Below, one piece after another: positions 1 to 9,476 of a stretch of DNA of 64,000 bases. Location of the stretch: positions 186,001 through 250,000 of the forward strand of contig NZ_JAPWKB010000005.1 of assembly GCF_028283785.1 (NCBI RefSeq), read 5' to 3'. Position numbers and translations under genes: made by a program. This DNA is from Paraburkholderia sp. GTDB lineage: Bacteria; Pseudomonadota; Gammaproteobacteria; Burkholderiales; Burkholderiaceae. The number at the start of each line of letters is the position of its first letter. Within the stretch, counting starts at the first letter, position 1. A model generated the notes under the pieces. That model was not told the origin of the DNA and made no database searches. It worked only from the letters and a program-made list of their open reading frames with translations.

Positions 1-1567
1 CGCCGCTGATGTGCGTGCTCTGATACGCGCGCGTGTCCCAGTGCGTGCCGGGCTTCAGAATCCGGCCGGAAATCGACTTCGGATTCATCTTCTGGCCGAT
101 CTCCATCATCTTGCCCGCGACGTATTCCGACGCCCGCAGATCGTTGTCCTGCCAGTCGAGCGTCAGACGCAGCAGCGGCGAACCGTATGCATCCTTGTAG
201 TTCGGATCCAGATCCAGGAAGTTCGCGCGATACGCCATGTTGCTGCACTGCGATTCGATGCGGCCGGTGTGCAGGAAGTTGTCCTTCACCGCCTGCTTCC
301 ACTCGGTGCCCCACTTCGGCGTGCCCTTGGGCAACGGAATGCCGCGAACCGGACCATTGCCCGTCTGACGACCCCAGATGATCCCGCCGCCGATAAAGCC
401 GAGCTTGCTGTGATCGAAGTTGTCCGCGTTGAATTCCTCGATGGCCTGACCGCCGCCGCCCGCACCCATGAACTGGTTGATGTACGTGTCCTTGTCCCAG
501 AACATGTTCACGCTGTTCAGCAACTGGTAGCAGAAGTTGCGGCCCACGGTGCCTTCGTTGGTATCCGGGTTGTACGGCGTGCCGATCTTCGACAGCAGCA
601 TCAGATGCACGTTGTGCAACTGGAACGCCGCGAGCACGACCATCTCCGCCGGTTGCTCGACCTCGTTGCCTTCCGCGTCGATGTAGGTGACGCCCGTCGC
701 GCGCTTGCCGGTCGAATCCATATTGACCTTGACGACGTGCGAATTCACCCGCAATTCGAAGTTCTTCTTGCGCATCAGCGCCGGAATGACCGCAGTATTC
801 GGCGACGCTTTCGAGTAGTTCAGGCAACCGTAATCGCTGCAGAAACCGCAGAAATTGCACGGGCCCAACTGGCAGCCGTATTCGTTCGTGTACGGACCCG
901 ACGCGTTACCCGCGGGCAGCGCGAACGGCTTGTAGCCGAGTTCCGTCGCGGCTTTCGCAAACATCTTGCCGGTCGGATGGTCGGCCAGCGGCGGCAGCGG
1001 ATACGGGTTCGAGCGACGGCCTTCGAACGGATTGCCGCCTTCGAGCGGCTTGCCGTCGATATTGCCCGCCTTGCCCGACGTGCCGCACACGCGTTCAAAA
1101 CGATCGAAGCTCGATTCGAGTTCGTCGTAGGTCACGCCCCAGTCCTGAAGATTCATCCCTTCCGGAATGAACTTCGCGCCGTAGCGCTCGGTGATGTGGC
1201 TCTGCAGACGCAACTCGTCCGGCATCACGCGCGACTGCACGCCCGACCAGTGCGAACCCGCGCCGCCCACCCCTTCACCCGGTTTGAACGAACCGATCTG
1301 ACGATACGGCACCGCCGTGTCGTTCTTCGTGTGGCGGTTCGTGACCGTGGTTTTGGCCAGGTTCTGCAACAGCGCCTGCCGTGCCGAGTATTTGATCTCA
1401 TCGACGATCTGCGGATACGCGAAATCGGGGATCGTGTCGCGCGCGTCGCCGCGTTCGAGCGCGACCACGTTCAGACCTGCGTTGGCCAGTTCGATCGCCA
1501 TGATCGAGCCGGTCCAGCCGAAGCCGACGATAACCGCGTCGACCGGCTTTTTCTTGATGGTTGCCAC
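1..1567 (-). CDS. GMC-family FAD-dependent sugar/gluconate dehydrogenase, large subunit (3' end outside window)
   Basis: Flavoprotein subunit of a membrane-bound periplasmic dehydrogenase of the gluconate 2-dehydrogenase / FAD-glucose dehydrogenase type; it should oxidise a sugar or sugar acid and pass electrons to a cytochrome c subunit. About 522 codons are visible and the C-terminus runs off the left edge. It starts with GTG (1565-1567), 3 bp after the stop of the small-subunit gene. The N-terminus has the Rossmann motif GFGWTG for FAD. Mid-protein there is a cysteine-rich stretch, CNFCGFCSDYGC, like the iron-sulfur ligand region of Burkholderia FAD-GDH (family knowledge; ligation here is inferred). 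The small subunit is directly upstream; a cytochrome c gene would be expected beyond the window. The exact substrate cannot be read from sequence. Confidence 0.88.
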   Translation of the reverse strand, partial: MATIKKKPVDAVIVGFGWTGSIMAIELANAGLNVVALERGDARDTIPDFAYPQIVDEIKYSARQALLQNLAKTTVTNRHTKNDTAVPYRQIGSFKPGEGVGGAGSHWSGVQSRVMPDELRLQSHITERYGAKFIPEGMNLQDWGVTYDELESSFDRFERVCGTSGKAGNIDGKPLEGGNPFEGRRSNPYPLPPLADHPTGKMFAKAATELGYKPFALPAGNASGPYTNEYGCQLGPCNFCGFCSDYGCLNYSKASPNTAVIPALMRKKNFELRVNSHVVKVNMDSTGKRATGVTYIDAEGNEVEQPAEMVVLAAFQLHNVHLMLLSKIGTPYNPDTNEGTVGRNFCYQLLNSVNMFWDKDTYINQFMGAGGGGQAIEEFNADNFDHSKLGFIGGGIIWGRQTGNGPVRGIPLPKGTPKWGTEWKQAVKDNFLHTGRIESQCSNMAYRANFLDLDPNYKDAYGSPLLRLTLDWQDNDLRASEYVAGKMMEIGQKMNPKSISGRILKPGTHWDTRAYQSTHISG

Positions 1568-1570
1568 GTC

Positions 1571-2317
1571 TTATCCTCGCTTGCCGTACAGGCTGACCGG
1601 TGCATACGGATAAGGCTTGGCCTCACCCACGAACTCCAGATAGTCGGCGCGCACGCCGGGATAGCCGATCATCTTCCACGCGGCCATGTCCTTGTTGCCA
1701 CCGTAAGACGGGTCGCAAAAGTAGCCTTCGTAGGTGAGTTTCAGCAGAAAGCCGCTGAAGAACGTTTTGAGCTTGAAGCCTTCCACGGTCAGCTTGCCGG
1801 ACTCGACCTGCTTGAAGAAATCGGTCTGCTGCGCGGTCGTCAGTTCGGCGAAGGTCTTGTTGCCGAAGTGCTCGCGGCAATACGCGTTGATCGTGCGAAT
1901 ACCGATCCGGAACTGCTCTTTCGGCGTCAGCTTCGACTGGTAGCCGAATTCCGCTTCGGCGGGCAGGAACGGGCCCTGCATGTACCAGCGCGTCGCGTCG
2001 CCATACGGCGTTTGCATCTGACGGTCGATGTATTGCGGCACGCCGAGTTCGACGGCGCCCGGACCGACGTTGTCTTTCGGAATCAGCACATCGGTTGCGG
2101 CGACCACGAACGCCCACTCTTCCGGCGTGAAATAGCCGGGCGTGTATTTGTCGACGGTGGGAATGTCCGGCGGCGGCGAACTGAGCGGCGGCTGCGCGCC
2201 GGGTTGCGCACCCGACTGTGCTACTACAGCGCCCGAGATGCCGACCACGGCTATCGGTGCAATCACCAGCGAGCCTTTCAGAAAGCTCCGGCGACCACGA
2301 TCGTTAGGTAAGGTCAT
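1571..2317 (-). CDS. Gluconate 2-dehydrogenase subunit 3 family protein (Tat-exported small subunit)
   Basis: A 248-residue small (gamma-type) subunit of the flavoprotein dehydrogenase encoded immediately downstream. The N-terminus carries a twin-arginine signal (RRSFLKG at about residues 9-15, then a hydrophobic stretch ending near VVAQSGAQ). In this family the small subunit escorts the signal-less FAD subunit through the Tat system; that fits here because the large subunit has no signal peptide of its own. The two genes are 3 bp apart and surely co-transcribed. The body (about residues 60-230) matches the GADH subunit 3 pattern, including the YFTPEEWAFV segment near the start of the mature protein. 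Confidence 0.88.
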   Translation of the reverse strand: MTLPNDRGRRSFLKGSLVIAPIAVVGISGAVVAQSGAQPGAQPPLSSPPPDIPTVDKYTPGYFTPEEWAFVVAATDVLIPKDNVGPGAVELGVPQYIDRQMQTPYGDATRWYMQGPFLPAEAEFGYQSKLTPKEQFRIGIRTINAYCREHFGNKTFAELTTAQQTDFFKQVESGKLTVEGFKLKTFFSGFLLKLTYEGYFCDPSYGGNKDMAAWKMIGYPGVRADYLEFVGEAKPYPYAPVSLYGKRG

Positions 2318-2371
2318 ATCTTGCGAGAGGTCGTTGTGGGGAAATCGTTGTTTGCCGGTTTCGTTCGGGGT

Positions 2372-3922
2372 TCAGGCCAGCTTGAACACTTCGACGAAAC
2401 TGTGCAGGCTGCTCGATTGCTCGCTCAGCGCCTGTGCCGCTGCGGTTGCCTGTTCGACCAGCGCAGCGTTCTGCTGCGTGATCGAGTCCATCTGGCTGAC
2501 CGCCGTATCGACCTGTTCGATGCCCGCGCGCTGCTCTTCGGCAGCCGCGGCGATCTCATTCATGATGTCGGTCACCTGACGCACCGCCATCAACACTTCC
2601 TGCATCGTCTTGCCCGCATCGGCGACCAGTTCGGTGCCGACCGTCACGGTGTTGACCGAGTCCGCGATCAGATCCTTGATCTCCTTCGCGGCCGTCGACG
2701 ACCGTTGCGCGAGGCTGCGCACTTCGCTTGCGACCACCGCGAAGCCACGTCCCTGTTCGCCTGCGCGCGCCGCTTCGACGGCTGCATTCAGCGCCAGGAT
2801 ATTGGTCTGGAACGCGATGCCTTCGATGATGCCGGTGATGTCCGCAATCTTGCGCGAGCTGGCGTCGATGCCGCCCATCGTGCCGACCACGCGTTCGACC
2901 ACGTCGTTGCCGCGCGTCGCGACCAGCGATGCGTTGTCGGCGAGCGAACTCGCGGTGCGCGCGCTCTCGGCGTTCTGCTTCACGGTCGCGGTCAACTGGC
3001 TCATGCTGGCCGCCGTCTCTTCGAGCGACGCCGCCTGCTCTTCCGTTCGCGACGACAGATCCATCGTGCCGGACGCGATTTCGCGCGTGGCCGTCGCAAT
3101 CGATTCGCTGCTGTTACGCACCGAGCGCACCGTTTTCGCGAGACTGTCCTGCATCTTGCCGACACCGCGCAGCAGCGTGCCCATTTCGTCTTCGTTGACC
3201 ACCACGATGCGGCGATTCAGGTCGCCCGCGGCAATCGCGTCGAAATGTTCGAGTGCCTGGTTCAGCGGATTCATGATCGCGCGACGCAGTGCGAGCCAGC
3301 TCAACCCCGCCGCGATCACGCCGATCGAGATCATGCCGATCGACAGCCAGAACGACGTGTTGAAGCTCGATTGCGCCGCGTCGTAGTTGTTCTTCGCGTT
3401 GGTGTACAGCGCGGTCTTGACCTTCTCGTTCGCGGCGCTCATATCGTTGTACAGCGCGCTGAGTTGCGTCATCGCGATCTTGTCGACGTCTTCACGATTG
3501 TTCGCCTTGATCGCGTCGATGAATGCGGACACCGCGCCGCGCATCGCCTGACGGCGCTGCGTCGCATCGCCGATCAGTTCGGCTTCGTTTTCCTCATGCT
3601 GCTGATCGACGAACTGCTTCCACCATTCGTCCGACTTCGCGAAGAAGCCCACCGCGCGATCGATCTGCTCGCCCGACTTCGGATCGTCCGGATGAAGCGC
3701 CACGCGATCGAGCACGAGACGGGTGCGCGCAATGTAAATCTCCGCGTTACCGATATTCGTCGCAGCGGTCAGCTTATTTTCGTACGTATCGCGATTGGCG
3801 CGGTTCGCGCGGCTCGCGCCAAGCAAACCAAGCACACCGATCGCCACCATCAGCACAGCCAGAAAACCCATCGTCAGCGCAATCCGCGCTTGCAGCGACA
3901 TCGCTGCCTTACCTGCTCTCAT
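2372..3922 (-). CDS. Methyl-accepting chemotaxis protein (Tar-like topology)
   Basis: Transmembrane chemoreceptor of about 516 residues. TM1 (about 14-35) and TM2 (about 189-211) flank a roughly 150-residue periplasmic helical domain; a HAMP segment and the coiled-coil signalling domain follow, with the conserved hairpin tip [20 protein letters not shown] and [16 protein letters not shown] for CheA/CheW contact. I chose the ATG at 3922 because a GGGGAGA ribosome site lies about 9 bp upstream; a longer in-frame reading back to 4003 would overlap the promoter. A sigma-28-like promoter lies about 50 bp upstream, so flagellar-class expression is likely. No NWETF-type CheR tether is seen at the C-terminus. 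The ligand is unknown. Confidence 0.93.
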   Translation of the reverse strand: MRAGKAAMSLQARIALTMGFLAVLMVAIGVLGLLGASRANRANRDTYENKLTAATNIGNAEIYIARTRLVLDRVALHPDDPKSGEQIDRAVGFFAKSDEWWKQFVDQQHEENEAELIGDATQRRQAMRGAVSAFIDAIKANNREDVDKIAMTQLSALYNDMSAANEKVKTALYTNAKNNYDAAQSSFNTSFWLSIGMISIGVIAAGLSWLALRRAIMNPLNQALEHFDAIAAGDLNRRIVVVNEDEMGTLLRGVGKMQDSLAKTVRSVRNSSESIATATREIASGTMDLSSRTEEQAASLEETAASMSQLTATVKQNAESARTASSLADNASLVATRGNDVVERVVGTMGGIDASSRKIADITGIIEGIAFQTNILALNAAVEAARAGEQGRGFAVVASEVRSLAQRSSTAAKEIKDLIADSVNTVTVGTELVADAGKTMQEVLMAVRQVTDIMNEIAAAAEEQRAGIEQVDTAVSQMDSITQQNAALVEQATAAAQALSEQSSSLHSFVEVFKLA

Positions 3923-3971
3923 CGTCGATTCTCCCCGGAGACAATTGCTGTGCTCGACACAGTCTCTTGCG

Positions 3972-3998
3972 TTTACGGCAACTACATAAGAATCTTTA
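3972..3998 (-). promoter_or_regulatory. Sigma-28 (FliA)-type promoter for the chemoreceptor gene
   Basis: Read on the minus strand: TAAA (3995-3998), a 15-nt spacer, then GCCGTAAA (3972-3979). The family consensus is TAAA-N15-GCCGATAA, so this differs at two positions with exact spacing. The receptor ATG lies about 50 bp downstream, a normal leader length. Confidence 0.75.
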
Positions 3999-4193
3999 GA
4001 CAAATAGGAACAATTGCCGATTGACGCGCGCTCTCATGATTTCGCAAACGATTGGCACGTAACAATCGCCGCTAATCACCGACGTTAGGCCTTCAGAGCC
4101 GGTCGTCCGGGGATGTTGACGCAATGTAGTCGGAAGCGCGGCGGACCTTTTCTGCTACTACATGAAAGCCGCTGTAAGGCTGCGCCGCACGAT

Positions 4194-5084
4194 TCAGGGC
4201 GCCGGTTCCGCCGCGGCAATCGCCAGATCGACACCGGCTTCGCGAATCCCGGCGGCCGCAGCCGACGCGAGACCTTCGTCGGTGACGACCAGATCGAACT
4301 GTTCCAGTCCCGCAACCTTGTACAAGCCGAACGTGCCGTATTTCGAGCTCGTCGCGACCAGCACCGTTTGCGATGCGGCGTCCATTGCCGCGCATTTCAC
4401 TTCGACCTTCGGCGCCGACGGCGTGGTCACGCCGCGTCGCAAGTCCCACGAACTCGCCGACATGAACGCGACGTCGATCGACACATGGCGCAACGTCGCC
4501 GCCGCCAGCCCGCCGACGCTCGACAGATTTGCGTGGTCGAGCAGCCCGCCCGTGTGAATCACGTTGACCGGCGATTCCGCCAGCGCCTGGACGATCGCGA
4601 AGTCGTTGGTCACGACCGTCATGCCCGACAGCGCGACGATGTGCGGCACCATCGACAGCGTGGTCGTACCGGCGTCGAGATAGGCGGTCATGCCCGGCCG
4701 CAGCAACTGCGACGCGCGGCGCGCGATGCCGTGCTTCTGCGGCTGCTCGATGGTCGCTTTCGACTGATGGCTCGGCTCGGTATTCAGTTCGCTCGCGATC
4801 CGCACACCGCCCGGCACCGAATACACCAGACCGCCCTGCTCCAGCGCCGCGATATCGCGGCGCACCGTCATATGCGAGCAGTTGAAAATCTCCATCAGCT
4901 GATGGACGCTCAGCACCTTGTGGCGGCGCAACTGACGCAACATCGATTCGCGCCGCTGATCCGGGATCATCGGCGCATCGACCGCGGCGGGCGGATCGCT
5001 CACGTCGGCGTCGGGCGTGACGCCTGCGGTCTGGATGGCCTGATTGACGCGGTCGGCGGGGTCGGTTCGGGTGGAATTTGGCAT
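4194..5084 (-). CDS. DeoR/GlpR-family transcriptional regulator
   Basis: A 296-residue DeoR-type regulator. After a roughly 40-residue polar N-terminal extension comes a DeoR winged helix-turn-helix (about residues 41-97, including LSVHQLMEIFNCSHMTVRRDI), then the DeoR sensor domain with the sugar-phosphate binding signature DAGTTTLSM and SSKYGTFGLYKVA. Family members are usually repressors relieved by a phosphorylated sugar intermediate. It is the third gene on the minus strand after the SAF-domain dehydrogenase and the GntP permease, 62 bp behind the permease, so it probably controls this locus and the divergent otnK-otnC genes in response to a four-carbon acid phosphate (inference). Confidence 0.9.
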   Translation of the reverse strand: MPNSTRTDPADRVNQAIQTAGVTPDADVSDPPAAVDAPMIPDQRRESMLRQLRRHKVLSVHQLMEIFNCSHMTVRRDIAALEQGGLVYSVPGGVRIASELNTEPSHQSKATIEQPQKHGIARRASQLLRPGMTAYLDAGTTTLSMVPHIVALSGMTVVTNDFAIVQALAESPVNVIHTGGLLDHANLSSVGGLAAATLRHVSIDVAFMSASSWDLRRGVTTPSAPKVEVKCAAMDAASQTVLVATSSKYGTFGLYKVAGLEQFDLVVTDEGLASAAAAGIREAGVDLAIAAAEPAP

Positions 5085-5146
5085 GAGTGGGTCCTTGGGA
5101 TGCGCGCGCGCAATGCGCCGTCATCTTATCGGATCGGTTTCGCGGG

Positions 5147-6499
5147 TCAGCTTCGGATCACCGCTTCGATCAGCAGCACGCCGGCCAGCCCGACGAACGA
5201 CTGCAAGCTCAGCATCAGCGTCCACGTCCGCAACGTCTGCGAAACGGTCAACTGGAAATACTCCTTGAACAGCCAGAAACCCGAATCGTTCACATGCGAC
5301 AGCATCACCGCGCCCGACGCCGTGGCGAGCACCATCAGTTCCGGCGACACGCCGGGATGCGCGAGAATCAGCGGCGCAACGATGCCGCTCGCGGCGACCG
5401 TCGCAACCGTCGCCGAGCCGACGCAAATTCGCAGCAACGCGGCGATCGCCCACGCGAGGATCAACGGATTCACCGGCCAGCCCGCCGTGTGATGCACGAT
5501 GATCGTATCCAGATGGATCGAGCTCAGCATCTGCTTGAAGCCGCCGCCCGCGCCGAGAATCAGCAGGATCACGCCGAGCGGTGCCAGACCTTTGGCGGTC
5601 ATCTTCTGCATCTGGTCGAGCGAGAAACCATGCCGCACGCCGAGCGCGAAAAACGCAAACAGCACGGCCGCGAGCAGCGACAGGATCGGATCGTTGACGG
5701 CCTGAAACACGATGAACGCCGTCGTGCCTTTGACCGTGTTCGCCATGCCGAGCGTGCCGATCAACATCAGTCCCGGCGGAATCAGCACCGAAATCACGGC
5801 CGCAACCAGCGAAACCGGCGGACGCGTGGTATCGACCTGAAGCGCGGCCACCGGGCCGCCGTCGAGATTCGGCGAAGGACCGAAACTGCGCTGCATCACA
5901 CGCGTGAACAACGGACCGCAAATCACCGCCGTGGGAATCGCGATCAGCAAGCCGTAGAACAGCGTCAGGCCGGTATTCGCGTGATACGCGACCACGGCCA
6001 GCATCGGCGCCGGATGCGGCGGCAACAAACCGTGCGACACATACAGACCCGCCGCGAGCGGCAAGCCGATAAACAGCAGATGACTGCCGGTGCGTCGTGC
6101 GACCGTATAGACCAGCGGCGCCAGCATGATGAAGCTGACATCGAACAGATGCGGCATGCCGATCAGCAACGCCGCCGCGCACACGGTCCACGGCGCGTAT
6201 TGCACCGGCCGCTTGCCGATGAACGCGTTCGCGATGCGATCGGCGCCGCCGGTGCCGATCAGAATCCCGCCGAGCAATGCGCCGAGCCCGACCACCGGCC
6301 CGGTGCGCGCCAGCGCGCCGCCGAAGCCCTTCGCAAAACTGTCGATCGTATGTTCGGGCGTGACGCCCGCGACGATGCCCAAACCGATCGCCGTCAAGGT
6401 CAGCGCGAGAAACGGACTCAACCGGAACCGCGCGATCATGACGATCAGAACGACGATCGCACCGACCGCCATCGCAATAGTGACTGCTTCGCCCTGCAT
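5147..6499 (-). CDS. GntP-family sugar-acid:H+ symporter
   Basis: A 450-residue inner-membrane permease of the gluconate permease (GntP) family, close to the usual length of about 445. It is hydrophobic throughout with about 12-14 membrane segments, beginning IAMAVGAIVVLIVMIARFRLS and including the conserved GLGALLGG region near residue 90. Placement between a dehydrogenase and a DeoR regulator, opposite otnK-otnC, suggests it imports a four-carbon sugar acid (threonate/erythronate type) rather than gluconate; that specificity is inferred from context only. Confidence 0.92.
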   Translation of the reverse strand: MQGEAVTIAMAVGAIVVLIVMIARFRLSPFLALTLTAIGLGIVAGVTPEHTIDSFAKGFGGALARTGPVVGLGALLGGILIGTGGADRIANAFIGKRPVQYAPWTVCAAALLIGMPHLFDVSFIMLAPLVYTVARRTGSHLLFIGLPLAAGLYVSHGLLPPHPAPMLAVVAYHANTGLTLFYGLLIAIPTAVICGPLFTRVMQRSFGPSPNLDGGPVAALQVDTTRPPVSLVAAVISVLIPPGLMLIGTLGMANTVKGTTAFIVFQAVNDPILSLLAAVLFAFFALGVRHGFSLDQMQKMTAKGLAPLGVILLILGAGGGFKQMLSSIHLDTIIVHHTAGWPVNPLILAWAIAALLRICVGSATVATVAASGIVAPLILAHPGVSPELMVLATASGAVMLSHVNDSGFWLFKEYFQLTVSQTLRTWTLMLSLQSFVGLAGVLLIEAVIRS

Positions 6500-6573
6500 G
6501 TGTCGTCTCCCCTCTTATATGTCTTTGATGTCTTTGCTAGTCGATCTCGATGTAACTGACGTGGGCCGGACCG

Positions 6574-7971
6574 TCAGGCCGCGTAGCCGTCGCGCCATGC
6601 GGCGAGCAGCTCGGGATCGTGGCCTTGCAGGTCGTCGAGCGTCAGCAGGTCGCCGGCCTTGACGTCGCGCGCGAGCGTCGCATGCGCGGCGAGATAGAGC
6701 GGTGCGATATCGCGCGGTGCGGTTTTTCCGGCCACCAGCACCGCTTGTACACCGGTCACATCGTGATGATGACCGCCCATTTTCAGCACCGTGCCGGCCG
6801 GCAGATCGACGTTCGCGCGACCGCCGAGGATCGTGCATTGCGTCGGCGTTTCGGCGCCGGAAGGACGGCCGTGCACCACCGCGTCGAGCAGCGTGATCGG
6901 CGTTTCGACGCCCATGAAGTGGTACGGCAGATACATGCACGCATAGCGGCCGTTGCGGCTCACCACGTGGCCTTTCTGCTGAAGCAGTGCCCACGTCGGT
7001 GCATCGTGCGTACGCACCACGACGAATACGCCGCCCGCGAAACTCGCTTCTTCCGGCAGACGCAGCATATTGAAGACGTCGATCACGCCGCTCGTGTTCA
7101 GCACGCCGCCGTCCTCGCGCATCGCGTAGACGTCCGCGAGTTCGGTGGTGCGCGCGACCGGGTAATGCAGCAGTTCGACATCCGGCACGAAGCCGATATT
7201 GGTCGCCACCACCGACATCTCGCAGTAATCGGCGGTGGCCGACGTCTTGCGTCCGTTCAGCGCGGCGCGGCGTGCCGCGAGCGTTGCCGGAATGTCGTCG
7301 CCGAGTTGCATCAACGACGCAAGACCGGGCGCGGCGAACGATTCGTCGAGTTGCGTGACGTTGCCGGTTTTCGGATCGAACACGAGGTCGTATTCGCTCG
7401 ACTTGCCGGCCGCGACCACGTCGAGACCGAGCGTGCGCGCCCACGTCACCCAACCGATCAGGTTCGACGGCTGGTCGCCGTCGGCGGTCGTGTACACCAC
7501 GCGTTGACGCGCGGCGAGTTGCGACAGCGAAATCCCCGCGACCGCATCGACTTCCTTGCTGACCATCGCGACGTGACGCCCTTCGTTCAACGCGCGACGC
7601 GCGGCGCGATAGCCGATCGACGGATTGCCGGTCGCTTCGACGAGGATGTCGTAACGCGACGGATCGAGCAGCGCGACATCGGCGATCAGCCCGATCGCGT
7701 CGGCGGGCAGCGCGGCGACAGCCGCCGCATCCGCGCACACCACCAGCGATTGCGCGTCGAAGCCAAGCTCCAGGCACAGCGCGCGCAGACCGCCGAGGTC
7801 GAGGTCGCACAATAGTGTCGCCGCGAGACGCGGCATCAGGCGCGTTTGCGCGAGCAGCGTGCGGGAGAAACCGCCCTTCGCGCCGGTCAGCGCATAACGG
7901 ACCGGCTGAACCGGTGCGGACGATGCAGCTGCGTCGGCAGACTGCGTGCGAAACAGCAACTCGAAATTCAT
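6574..7971 (-). CDS. NAD(P)-dependent oxidoreductase, homoserine-dehydrogenase-like, with C-terminal SAF domain
   Basis: A 465-residue cytoplasmic protein. Residues about 23-170 form a homoserine-dehydrogenase-like Rossmann domain (YALTGAKGGFSRTLL; then DILVEATGNPSIG and a GRHVAMVSKEVDA segment). The C-terminal 90 residues resemble a SAF domain (about DIAPLYLAAHATLARDVKAG and on). Proteins of this type sit in sugar-acid catabolic loci, where they may act as dehydrogenase or as an epimerase/isomerase-like step; the reaction here is not known to me. It is first in the minus-strand operon (dehydrogenase, GntP permease, DeoR) and is divergent from otnK. It may stand in for the LtnD/DenD dehydrogenase and perhaps the OtnI step, neither of which is present. 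Confidence 0.85.
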   Translation of the reverse strand: MNFELLFRTQSADAAASSAPVQPVRYALTGAKGGFSRTLLAQTRLMPRLAATLLCDLDLGGLRALCLELGFDAQSLVVCADAAAVAALPADAIGLIADVALLDPSRYDILVEATGNPSIGYRAARRALNEGRHVAMVSKEVDAVAGISLSQLAARQRVVYTTADGDQPSNLIGWVTWARTLGLDVVAAGKSSEYDLVFDPKTGNVTQLDESFAAPGLASLMQLGDDIPATLAARRAALNGRKTSATADYCEMSVVATNIGFVPDVELLHYPVARTTELADVYAMREDGGVLNTSGVIDVFNMLRLPEEASFAGGVFVVVRTHDAPTWALLQQKGHVVSRNGRYACMYLPYHFMGVETPITLLDAVVHGRPSGAETPTQCTILGGRANVDLPAGTVLKMGGHHHDVTGVQAVLVAGKTAPRDIAPLYLAAHATLARDVKAGDLLTLDDLQGHDPELLAAWRDGYAA

Positions 7972-8111
7972 GGAGCGTCCCTAAAGGCCTGCGCCGCTCA
8001 CAGCGCAATGCCAGCAACCTTAACTTTTATTATCACAACCGTCAAATAATTTAACATCGATTCACACCGACACGCGGAACGTCGCTACAATCGTCGTCAA
8101 AGGAGGCTCTC
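7972..8111. promoter_or_regulatory. Divergent promoter region of the four-carbon acid locus
   Basis: A 140-bp AT-rich gap between the divergently transcribed SAF-dehydrogenase and otnK genes. It contains a weak inverted repeat ATTAT (8029-8033) / ATAAT (8046-8050) that could be part of a DeoR operator, and a perfect Shine-Dalgarno AAAGGAGG at 8099-8106, 5 bp before the otnK ATG. Confidence 0.4.
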
Positions 8112-9476
8112 ATGTCCCAAACCCTTAACGCTTCGGCGCGCGCGAACGCGCGGCCGCTGCTCGGCTGCATCGCCGACGATTTCACCGGCGCGACCGACCT
8201 CGCGAACATGCTGGTGCGCGGCGGCATGCGCACGGTTCAAACCATCGGCGTGCCTGCTTCCGCCGATCAGCTGGAAGCCGACGCACTGGTCGTCGCGCTG
8301 AAATCGCGCACCATCGGCGCGGCGGATGCGGTCGCGCAATCGCGTGCCGCGCTCGACTGGCTGCGCGCGCAAGGCTGCCGCCAGTTCTTCTTCAAATACT
8401 GCTCGACCTTCGACTCCACCGACGCGGGCAATATCGGCCCCGTCGCGGACGCATTGCTCGATGCGCTCGACACGTCGGCGTCGGGCATTTCGAACGCGGA
8501 TTCACACGGATTCACAATCGCCTGCCCGGCATTTCCCGAGAACGGCCGCACCGTGTATCGCGGCCATCTGTTCGTCGGCGATACCTTGCTGAGCGAATCG
8601 GGGATGGAAAACCATCCGTTGACGCCGATGACCGATCCGAATCTGGTGCGCGTGCTGCAACGTCAAACCGCGTCGAAAGTCGGGCTGATCCGTTACGACA
8701 CGATCGCGCGCGGCGTCGACGCCGTGCGCGACGCGATTGCGGGATTGCGCGCCGACGGCGTGCGGATCGCGATTGCGGACGCGTTGACCGACGCCGATCT
8801 GCACACGCTCGGCGCGGCCTGCGCGGACTTGCCGTTGATCACCGGCGGCTCGGGCGTCGCGCTCGGCTTGCCGGACAATTTCCAGCGCGCCGGCCTGATC
8901 GACGCGAACGATACGGCGGGCAAGCTCGGTGCAATCGACGGCGCGTCGGTCGTGCTGGCGGGCAGCGCATCGAAAGCGACCAATGCGCAGGTCGCCGAAT
9001 GGTTGAAGCAGCGTCCCGGCTTCCGGATCGATCCGCTTGCGCTCGCGCGCGGCGAACCGGTCGTCGAACGGGCGCTCGCGTTCTTTGCCGAACACGCGGA
9101 CACCGCACCCGGCATCGCGCCGCAGACCGTGCTGATCTATGCGACCGCCACGCCCGATGAAGTGAAAGCGGTGCAACGCGAACTCGGCGTGGCCGCCGCG
9201 GGACAACTGGTGGAAGACGCGCTGGCGTCGGTCGCGCGGCAGTTGCGCGAACGCGGCGTGCGCCGGTTCGTGGTCGCGGGCGGCGAGACGTCAGGTGCGG
9301 TCGTCCAGGCGCTCGACGTGAAAATGCTGCGGATCGGCGCGCAGATCGATCCGGGCGTTCCCGCGACGGCGAGTGTCGGCGACACACCGCTCGCGCTCGC
9401 ATTGAAATCGGGCAACTTCGGCACCGTCGATTTCTTCGACAAGGCTTTGCGTCATCTAGCTGGAGGCGCGCAATGA
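8112..9476 (+). CDS. otnK: 3-oxo-tetronate kinase (four-carbon acid sugar kinase family)
   Basis: A 454-residue DUF1537-family sugar-acid kinase, about 420-430 being usual. The N-terminal substrate domain starts LLGCIADDFTGATDLANML, the hallmark of the family; the C-terminal nucleotide-binding part has VLAGSASKATNAQ and FVVAGGETSGAV. In characterised pathways OtnK phosphorylates 3-oxo-tetronate to the 4-phosphate, which OtnC decarboxylates. Here otnC follows with a 4-bp ATGA overlap, so the pair is translationally coupled. Start choice is firm: AAAGGAGG lies 5 bp upstream of the ATG. Related kinases (OiaK of the apiose pathway) share this fold, so the exact substrate is inferred from the otnC partner. 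Confidence 0.9.
   Translation: MSQTLNASARANARPLLGCIADDFTGATDLANMLVRGGMRTVQTIGVPASADQLEADALVVALKSRTIGAADAVAQSRAALDWLRAQGCRQFFFKYCSTFDSTDAGNIGPVADALLDALDTSASGISNADSHGFTIACPAFPENGRTVYRGHLFVGDTLLSESGMENHPLTPMTDPNLVRVLQRQTASKVGLIRYDTIARGVDAVRDAIAGLRADGVRIAIADALTDADLHTLGAACADLPLITGGSGVALGLPDNFQRAGLIDANDTAGKLGAIDGASVVLAGSASKATNAQVAEWLKQRPGFRIDPLALARGEPVVERALAFFAEHADTAPGIAPQTVLIYATATPDEVKAVQRELGVAAAGQLVEDALASVARQLRERGVRRFVVAGGETSGAVVQALDVKMLRIGAQIDPGVPATASVGDTPLALALKSGNFGTVDFFDKALRHLAGGAQ

Noticed and set aside
11..2311. A 766-codon plus-strand open frame at the left edge
   Set aside because: It is antisense to the GMC dehydrogenase and its Tat-signalled subunit, which have clear family motifs; composition is typical of an antisense frame.
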